The position numbers and the translations under genes are program-made. The notes under the pieces were generated by a model, which was not told the origin of the DNA, did not search any database, and was given only the letters and a program-made list of their open reading frames with translations. Shown in pieces: positions 58,113-64,000 of a stretch of DNA of 64,000 nt. Origin of the DNA: Leuconostoc rapi (GTDB lineage Bacteria; Bacillota; Bacilli; Lactobacillales; Lactobacillaceae); assembly GCF_016908715.1 (NCBI RefSeq), contig NZ_JAFBEK010000002.1, positions 1 through 64,000 on the forward strand, read 5' to 3'. Every line of letters begins with the position of its first letter. Position 1 is the stretch's first letter.

Positions 58113-58319
58113 TATAAAATCTCCTAAAAGCTTTTTTCGTGATTCATTAATTGCACGTAATTAATGATGACTTACAATATGACATATTTTTAATTTATTA
58201 TATAAACAAACAACGTTAATCATATCACATTAACACAATATAATGAATATTTTAAATAAAAAATGTGTAAAATATCTCAACGCCTTGTCAAAATTGAAAA
58301 TAGAGAAAGGTGGTATGAC

Positions 58320-58625
58320 ATGAAAACTACAACTGAAAAAATAGCTGAAAAGCTAAAAATGAAGCGATTACAACATGGTATGACTGTTGAAAAATTGAGT
58401 GAAATTGCTGATGTTTCAGTCGGGACAATTTCAACACTTGAAAGAAAATTAAAGGTTAATTTATCAATTACAACCTTGTTGAAATTGATGGATGCTTTGA
58501 ATGTGGAACCTTATGAACTTTTTGGATCAGCCGATCCAAGTATTGACGAATTACTTGAAGATAATCGCGCACTTGAAGAAAAACTTCAAAATATCGCGGA
58601 CATTGCTAACCCTAAACATGAATAG
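58320..58625 (+). CDS. XRE-family transcriptional regulator
   Basis: 101 residues. The helix-turn-helix is LKMKRLQHGMTVEKLSEIADVSVGTISTLERK (residues ~11-42, cut into its parts), with the recognition helix at VSVGTIST. The C-terminus is a short acidic coiled coil (LLEDNRALEEKLQNIADI). AAAGGTGG is 6 bases before this ATG, so it is preferred over an in-frame start 57 bases upstream. It is divergent from the membrane protein gene at 57588, a usual sign of local control. Confidence 0.85.
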   Translation: MKTTTEKIAEKLKMKRLQHGMTVEKLSEIADVSVGTISTLERKLKVNLSITTLLKLMDALNVEPYELFGSADPSIDELLEDNRALEEKLQNIADIANPKHE

Positions 58626-58848
58626 AATTCTGTAGACAAAAGACTATAGATTTCCGATGTATTCAGTCAAGTCTAGATAGTCTGGATTAACTTAACTGCG
58701 CTTGATTAATGTTGATAAGGGACTGTTATTGAGATGATTTTATTGTGTATAAATATTGTCATCAAATAACCTGTCAGTATGTGACAGTGTTTGATTTTCT
58801 AGTTCAGGTACTATCTGTTGTGGTAAAATAAAAGCAATGGAGAATAAT

Positions 58849-59199
58849 ATGTTACTCTTTAAACGAACTAAAAAAAATAATGAGTCAAAGCTAGATGAAG
58901 ATACTGTGTCACGTGCGATTTTTGATACAATGCAACAGGAAAATGACCAATTATTAGATGACCTAGAAACATTAAAATTAGACGTGTCAGAACTAACCGA
59001 AAAAAATCGACATTTAACGGAGCAGTTGACCCGTAGTAAATACTATCAGTCATTGGTTAAAACGAGTATGGGGTTGGGTGTCTTAATTGCTAGTTTTGCG
59101 GTGCTCCACTTACTGGATGAGGCACCAGAATATACGGCAATTTTACTATTAATTGAAGCAGCATTTATTTTTATGATGCTAAGGAGCAGTGATAAATAA
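58849..59199 (+). CDS. Coiled-coil protein with C-terminal membrane helices
   Basis: 116 residues: a basic start (MLLFKRTKKN), a long heptad-like region (residues ~25-65, ENDQLLDDLETLKLDVSEL and following), and two hydrophobic segments at the end. GGAG lies 6 bases before ATG 58849; an in-frame ATG at 58837 has no site. The stop overlaps the tpiA start by one base, so the two are coupled. Function not recognised. Confidence 0.7.
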   Translation: MLLFKRTKKNNESKLDEDTVSRAIFDTMQQENDQLLDDLETLKLDVSELTEKNRHLTEQLTRSKYYQSLVKTSMGLGVLIASFAVLHLLDEAPEYTAILLLIEAAFIFMMLRSSDK

Positions 59200-60011
59200 T
59201 GTCTAAAATGCATAAAGAACAGCGCGTCCCTTTCGTCGTGGCTAATTGGAAGATTAATAAATTACAGGCAGACGTGGTTGACTTCCTTAAAAAAGTTGAT
59301 GGTAAGGTGCCAGATCAAGCGATCGTTGAGACAGGTATTGCAGCGCAAGATTTATTTCTAGCTGATTTGGTTCGTGCAACTGCAGCGTCACCAATTCATG
59401 TTGTTGCGGAAAATGTACATTGGGAAGACAGTGGTGCATACACTGGAGAGACTTCCCCAAAAGCATTGCGAGATATTGGCGCAAAATATGTGTTAATTGG
59501 TCATTTCGAACGTCGTAAGTTTTTTAATGAGACGGATTCCACTGTAAACCTAAAAGTCACCGCTGCATTGCGTAACGGATTGCGACCAATTATTGATGTT
59601 GATGAGGACATGAGCACTTATGCACAGTTTATGGATGCTGAGCCATCAGTTGCCCAAGTCGCTGCGGCACTAGCAGGCGTTTCTGTTGATCAAATTCGTA
59701 ATGTGACTATTGCTTATGAGCCAACGTGGGCAATTGGTTCTGGCGAAGCAGCAAGCGCTGATCAAGCACAAAAGGCAGCACATCTCATTCGCCAAACTTT
59801 AGCCAAATTATATTCTCCTGTTATTGCAGAACAAGTGCGTATTTTATATGGCGGTTCAGTCACACCAGACAATGCGAGAGAAATTATGGCTCAAAGTGAC
59901 ATAGATGGTGTATTGGTTGGAACGGCAGCATTAGATCCTGACAAATTCCTAAAATTAGTAGCGATTGCACATGATCCAAATGTGCCAGAATTTGACGTAG
60001 ATCACGTTTAA
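59199..60011 (+). CDS. tpiA: Triosephosphate isomerase, divergent
   Basis: Interconverts glyceraldehyde-3-phosphate and dihydroxyacetone phosphate. Catalytic residues are kept: Lys in NWKIN, His in GHFERR, Glu in AYEPTWAIGSG and the YGGSV phosphate loop. Several nearly invariant positions differ: GHFERR has Phe where Ser is almost universal, NWKIN replaces NWKMN, AENVHW replaces AQNVHW, and the C-terminal phosphate site is VGTAAL. At 270 residues it is ~20 longer than usual. It overlaps the gene before it by one base. Confidence 0.9.
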   Translation: MSKMHKEQRVPFVVANWKINKLQADVVDFLKKVDGKVPDQAIVETGIAAQDLFLADLVRATAASPIHVVAENVHWEDSGAYTGETSPKALRDIGAKYVLIGHFERRKFFNETDSTVNLKVTAALRNGLRPIIDVDEDMSTYAQFMDAEPSVAQVAAALAGVSVDQIRNVTIAYEPTWAIGSGEAASADQAQKAAHLIRQTLAKLYSPVIAEQVRILYGGSVTPDNAREIMAQSDIDGVLVGTAALDPDKFLKLVAIAHDPNVPEFDVDHV

Positions 60012-60040
60012 AATAAACAGACTAAATTAAGATAATAGGC

Positions 60041-60068
60041 TTGCAAAAATGTGTCAAAAGCGTATAAT
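60041..60068 (+). promoter_or_regulatory. Promoter of rpoB
   Basis: TTGCAA, a 16-base spacer, then TATAAT, ~200 bases before rpoB. Confidence 0.75.
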
Positions 60069-60102
60069 TATTGATAGTAATACTGTGAATAAATACGGCA
60101 TT

Positions 60103-60177
60103 TTGCGAAATATTGTCCGCAATACCTTTATATTGAAGCAAACGTTGTCTGCGGAAACAGCGGCGATTGCTTTTTTT
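60103..60177 (+). promoter_or_regulatory. Candidate attenuator in the rpoB leader
   Basis: Hairpin 1: TTGCG (60103-60107) with CGCAA (60118-60122). Alternative: TCCGCA (60116-60121) with TGCGGA (60150-60155). Terminator: GCAA.CG..G.CTG (from 60138) with CAG.. to TTGC (60170), then seven T to 60177. The alternative helix overlaps both others, so the three cannot form together, as in a transcription attenuator. Confidence 0.55.
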
Positions 60178-60270
60178 GTGCCTAGGCGGCAGCAAAATCA
60201 GTTCAAAAAGTAAATTTGTAATTGAACTGTAACAAACAAAACACAGTGATAAACAAGCGAGGTGATAAAT

Positions 60271-63200
60271 GTGGCAGGACATTTAGTAAAGTATGGTAAG
60301 CATCGTACTCGTCGTTCGTATGCTAGTATCAAAGAAGTTCTTGATGTACCAAATTTGATTGAAATTCAAACGGCATCATATCAATGGTTTTTAGACGCTG
60401 GTATTAAAGAAATGTTTGGCGACATTATGCCAATTGATGATTTCCAAGACACGCTTTCTTTGGAATACGTTGATTATCAGTTAATGGAACCAAAGTACAA
60501 TATTGATGAGGCGCGTGAACACGATGCCAACTATTCAGCGCCATTACACGTCACTTTGCGTTTGACTAACCACGAAACTGGTGAAATCAAATCGCAAGAC
60601 GTGTTCTTTGGCGACTTCCCGTTAATGACAGAACAAGGCACGTTTATCATTAACGGTGCGGAACGTGTTATTGTTTCACAGTTGGTGCGTTCTCCTGGTA
60701 TTTACTATAATCAAGAAAATGATAAAAATGGCCGTCCACGTTATGGGACAACAGTCATTCCAAACCGTGGTGCATGGTTAGAATATGAGACTGATGCTAA
60801 GGGCATTGCTAACGTGCGTATTGATCGCACACGTAAGCTATTGATGACTGAATTGGTTCGTGCACTTGGTTTCGGTTCTGATTCCGACATTCTTGACATC
60901 TTCTCTGACCAATATGATGCATTAAATATGACATTGGAAAAAGATGTTCATAAAGATATGTCTGATTCACGTGTTGAAGAAGCTTTGAAAGATGTTTATG
61001 AAAGACTACGTCCAGGTGAACCAAAGACTGCAGACTCATCACGTGCACTTTTGGTGGCTCGTTTCTTTGATCCAAAACGTTATGATTTAGCTTCTGTTGG
61101 TCGTTATAAGATTAATAAAAAATTGTCATTGAAGACACGTTTGCTTAATCAAACATTAGCCGAAACACTGGCTGACCCTGATTCAGGCGAAGTGATTGCT
61201 GAAAAAGGCACAATAGTTGATAAAACAGTCATGTCAAAGTTGAGCCCGTTCTTGGAACGTGACGACTTCAAGACGACAACTTACACACCTTCAGGAGATG
61301 CAGTGCTTGAAGAGCCTGTCATGCTCCAAAAAATCAAAATAGAATCACCTGAAAATCCAGAAAAGACGTTATTATTGATTGGGAATGGCCACATTGATGA
61401 AAACGATCGTACAGTTCGTCCAGCTGATATTTTGGCAGGTATGAATTACTTCTTGAACTTACAAGAAGGTATTGGTAACGTTGACGATATTGATCACTTG
61501 GGAAATCGTCGTATTCGTTCAGTTGGTGAGCTGCTACAAAACCAATTCCGTATTGGTTTGACACGTATGGAACGTGTTGTGCGTGAACGTATGTCAATTC
61601 AAGACGCAAATACGGTAACGCCCCAACAGTTAATCAACATTCGTCCTGTTGTTGCAGCTGTGAAGGAATTCTTTGGTTCGTCTCAGCTGTCACAGTTTAT
61701 GGATCAAACAAATCCATTGGGTGAAATGAACCATAAGCGTCGTTTGTCAGCTCTTGGGCCTGGTGGATTGACGCGTGACCGTGCCGGCGTTGAAGTGCGA
61801 GATGTGCATTACACACATTATGGTCGAATTGATCCGATTGAAACACCTGAAGGTCCCAACATTGGTTTGATTAACTCACTAGCAACATATGGTCGAATTA
61901 ACAAATATGGCTTTATTGAAACACCATATCGTCGTGTTGATTGGACAACACACATGGTTACCGATAAAATTGACTACCTAACAGCCGATGAAGAAGATAA
62001 CTATATTGTGGCGCAAGCAAACTCACCTTTGAATGAAGATGGTAGTTTTGTCAAAGAAACAGTTATGGCACGTTTTGGTGAAGAAAACATCGAAACACCA
62101 ATCGACCGCATTGATTATATGGACGTTTCGCCCAAACAAGTTGTTTCGGTTGGAACTGCCGCTATTCCTTTCTTAGAAAATGATGATTCGAACCGTGCCC
62201 TTATGGGTGCCAACATGCAACGTCAAGCCGTGCCATTGCTTGACCCACATTCGCCATTAGTTGGAACAGGTATTGAATATAAGGCTGCACATGATTCAGG
62301 TGTTGCAATGATTTCTCGTGCAGCAGGTGTCGTTGAGTATGTTGATGGTCATGAAATCCGTGTTCGTCGTGAAGATGGTCAATTAGACAACTATGAATTG
62401 ATGAAGTTCCGTCGTTCTAACGGTGGTAAAAACTATAACCAAAAGCCTATTGTTCACGAAGGTGAATATGTAGCAGCTGATGAAGTTTTGGCTGATGGCC
62501 CCTCAATGGAGCAAGGTGAATTGGCTCTGGGTCAAAACCCATTAATTGCCTTTATGACATGGCAAGGTTATAACTTCGAAGATGCGATTGTATTAAACGA
62601 ACGTTTGGTACGTGAAGATGTCTATACTTCAATTCATATTGAAGAATATGATTCAGAAGCACGAGATACAAAACTTGGGCCGGAAGAAATGACACGTGAA
62701 ATTCCTAACACTGGTGAAGACCAGTTAAAGGATTTAGATGCTGATGGTATTATTCGCGTTGGTGCTGAGGTGCATGATGGGGATATCTTGGTTGGTAAGG
62801 TAACACCTAAGGGTGTCACAGAATTGTCAGCTGAAGAACGTTTGTTGCATGCTATTTTCGGTGAAAAAGCGCGTGAAGTACGAGATACATCATTGCGTGT
62901 CCCTCATGGTGGTGGCGGTGTTGTTCAAAACATCCGTATTTATACACCTGAAAATGGGGATGAACTTGCGCCTGGTGTGAACATGATGGTTCGTGTTTAT
63001 ATTGCACAAAAGCGTAAGATTCAGGTCGGAGATAAGATGGCTGGTCGTCATGGTAACAAGGGAACAGTTTCTGTTGTTGTGCCTGAAGAGGATATGCCAT
63101 ATATGCCAGATGGTACGCCAATTGATATCTTGTTGTCACCCATGGGTGTGCCTTCACGTATGAACATTGGTCAAGTACTTGAATTACATCTTGGATTTGC

Positions 63201-63873
63201 TGCCAAAAAGTTAGGTATTCATGTCGCTTCACCTGTGTTTGATGGCGCTAGTGATGATGAAATTGAGGCTGCTTTACGTGAAGCTGGATTGCCACAAGAC
63301 GGTAAGTCTGTTGTATATGATGGTCGTACTGGTGAAGCGTTTGATAAACGTGTTGGTGTTGGTGTTATGCACTATATGAAGTTAGCCCACATGGTTGACG
63401 ATAAAATTCACGCACGTTCAATCGGACCTTACTCACTTGTTACCCAACAACCTTTGGGTGGTAAAGCACAATTTGGTGGTCAGCGTTTCGGTGAAATGGA
63501 AGTTTGGGCACTTGAAGCGTATGGTGCTGCTTATACATTGCAAGAAATTTTGACATATAAGTCAGATGATGTTGCAGGTCGTGTAAAGGTTTACGAATCA
63601 ATCATTAAGGGTGAACCAATTCCTCGTCCTGGCGTGCCCGAATCATTCCGTGTGCTTGTCAAGGAGTTACAGGCACTTGGATTGGATATGCAAGTGTTGG
63701 ACGGTGCAGGTAGTGAAGTTGAATTACGTCAAATGGACGAAGATGATTCGATTTTACCAGTTGATGCGCTTGAAAAGCTTGTACGTTCAAATCCTGATTT
63801 GTTAAACAAAGAAGATGATGAAGTTGCAGCCGCTTTCTCAAAGGTTGAAGCTCAAAATAATACTGAAGACTAA
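60271..63873 (+). CDS. rpoB: DNA-directed RNA polymerase subunit beta
   Basis: Catalytic beta subunit of RNA polymerase. The rifampicin-pocket region reads [23 protein letters not shown] (shown in part) and keeps the drug-sensitive residues. [19 protein letters not shown] and [13 protein letters not shown] are conserved active-site blocks. The protein is 1200 residues, normal for Firmicutes. The start is GTG 60271 (VAGHLVKYG), because GAGGTGA lies just before it; the in-frame GTG at 60262 is part of that site. rpoC should follow just outside the window. Confidence 0.97.
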   Translation: MAGHLVKYGKHRTRRSYASIKEVLDVPNLIEIQTASYQWFLDAGIKEMFGDIMPIDDFQDTLSLEYVDYQLMEPKYNIDEAREHDANYSAPLHVTLRLTNHETGEIKSQDVFFGDFPLMTEQGTFIINGAERVIVSQLVRSPGIYYNQENDKNGRPRYGTTVIPNRGAWLEYETDAKGIANVRIDRTRKLLMTELVRALGFGSDSDILDIFSDQYDALNMTLEKDVHKDMSDSRVEEALKDVYERLRPGEPKTADSSRALLVARFFDPKRYDLASVGRYKINKKLSLKTRLLNQTLAETLADPDSGEVIAEKGTIVDKTVMSKLSPFLERDDFKTTTYTPSGDAVLEEPVMLQKIKIESPENPEKTLLLIGNGHIDENDRTVRPADILAGMNYFLNLQEGIGNVDDIDHLGNRRIRSVGELLQNQFRIGLTRMERVVRERMSIQDANTVTPQQLINIRPVVAAVKEFFGSSQLSQFMDQTNPLGEMNHKRRLSALGPGGLTRDRAGVEVRDVHYTHYGRIDPIETPEGPNIGLINSLATYGRINKYGFIETPYRRVDWTTHMVTDKIDYLTADEEDNYIVAQANSPLNEDGSFVKETVMARFGEENIETPIDRIDYMDVSPKQVVSVGTAAIPFLENDDSNRALMGANMQRQAVPLLDPHSPLVGTGIEYKAAHDSGVAMISRAAGVVEYVDGHEIRVRREDGQLDNYELMKFRRSNGGKNYNQKPIVHEGEYVAADEVLADGPSMEQGELALGQNPLIAFMTWQGYNFEDAIVLNERLVREDVYTSIHIEEYDSEARDTKLGPEEMTREIPNTGEDQLKDLDADGIIRVGAEVHDGDILVGKVTPKGVTELSAEERLLHAIFGEKAREVRDTSLRVPHGGGGVVQNIRIYTPENGDELAPGVNMMVRVYIAQKRKIQVGDKMAGRHGNKGTVSVVVPEEDMPYMPDGTPIDILLSPMGVPSRMNIGQVLELHLGFAAKKLGIHVASPVFDGASDDEIEAALREAGLPQDGKSVVYDGRTGEAFDKRVGVGVMHYMKLAHMVDDKIHARSIGPYSLVTQQPLGGKAQFGGQRFGEMEVWALEAYGAAYTLQEILTYKSDDVAGRVKVYESIIKGEPIPRPGVPESFRVLVKELQALGLDMQVLDGAGSEVELRQMDEDDSILPVDALEKLVRSNPDLLNKEDDEVAAAFSKVEAQNNTED

Positions 63874-63885
63874 ACTTAATATAAG

Positions 63886-63918
63886 ACAAAACGTGTCATG
63901 CAGATGCAACACGTTTGT
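63886..63918 (+). terminator. Hairpin after rpoB
   Basis: AAACGTGT pairs with ACACGTTT around a 12-base loop, extended by ACAA/TTGT. The T run is weak. It separates rpoB from the expected rpoC and may reduce or process the transcript. Confidence 0.5.
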
Positions 63919-64000
63919 TGTCAGGTGTTTTTGATTATCTTTAATTGAAAACAGCTTATAGCAAACGTGAAGTTATCTGTTATTGGGCGTTGACGTCATA

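Noticed and set aside
63888-63930. Start of rpoC in the last bases
   Set aside because: No start codon with a ribosome-binding site and rpoC-like sequence is seen before the window ends.

Overview
The window is a 64 kb piece of a low-GC Gram-positive chromosome. It most likely comes from the Lactobacillales, family Leuconostocaceae (Leuconostoc or a close relative). The reasons are the AT-rich, tightly packed Firmicutes gene order, 18 tRNA genes that all lack an encoded CCA, ClpC, the ECF transporter core followed by truA-rplM-rpsI, a class Ib ribonucleotide reductase, and a type II NADH dehydrogenase paired with a polyprenyl synthase. The genus call is inference from gene content, not from an alignment.

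Layout. 1-1664: 3' end of a 5S rRNA and a 15-gene tRNA cluster closed by a terminator. 1726-10370: T-box-controlled serS, then secA, prfB, clpC and a convergent prepilin peptidase gene. 10431-13970: str operon (rpsL, rpsG, fusA). 13990-19093: a CynX-type permease gene and the polyamine importer potABCD. 19131-33310: the fused S10-spc-alpha ribosomal superoperon (rpsJ to rplQ) with secY, adk, infA, rpmJ and rpoA. It lacks rpsN at its usual place between rplE and rpsH. 33318-36085: a reverse-strand respiratory pair (polyprenyl synthase and an NDH-2 with a membrane tail). 36273-40668: ecfA1-ecfA2-ecfT-truA-rplM-rpsI. 40808-45976: reverse-strand genes for a drug-type MFS transporter, HflX, a phosphatase/mutase-family protein and a CNNM/CBS membrane protein. 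46456-50452: nrdH-nrdE-nrdI-nrdF. 50508-52984: a PAP2-like protein, tRNA-Tyr/Gln, gpmA, a cold-shock gene and tRNA-Leu. 53095-58625: an accessory stretch with degenerate genes (a broken tspO), a serine hydrolase, two anchored extracellular proteins, a small membrane protein and an XRE regulator. 58849-64000: a coiled-coil membrane protein, a divergent tpiA and rpoB, ending just upstream of the expected rpoC.

Most of the window is housekeeping: translation, protein export and turnover, DNA precursor synthesis, glycolysis and transcription. The least ordinary signals are regulatory. Several housekeeping genes (fusA, hflX, nrdE, nrdI, rpoB, rplM, truA) have leaders or intergenic hairpins that look like attenuators, Shine-Dalgarno-sequestering stems or protein-binding folds. 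The strongest candidates are the hflX leader, which has a small leader ORF plus a stem burying the ribosome-binding site, and the rpoB leader, which has mutually exclusive hairpins ending in a terminator. No CRISPR array, prophage or intact insertion sequence was seen.
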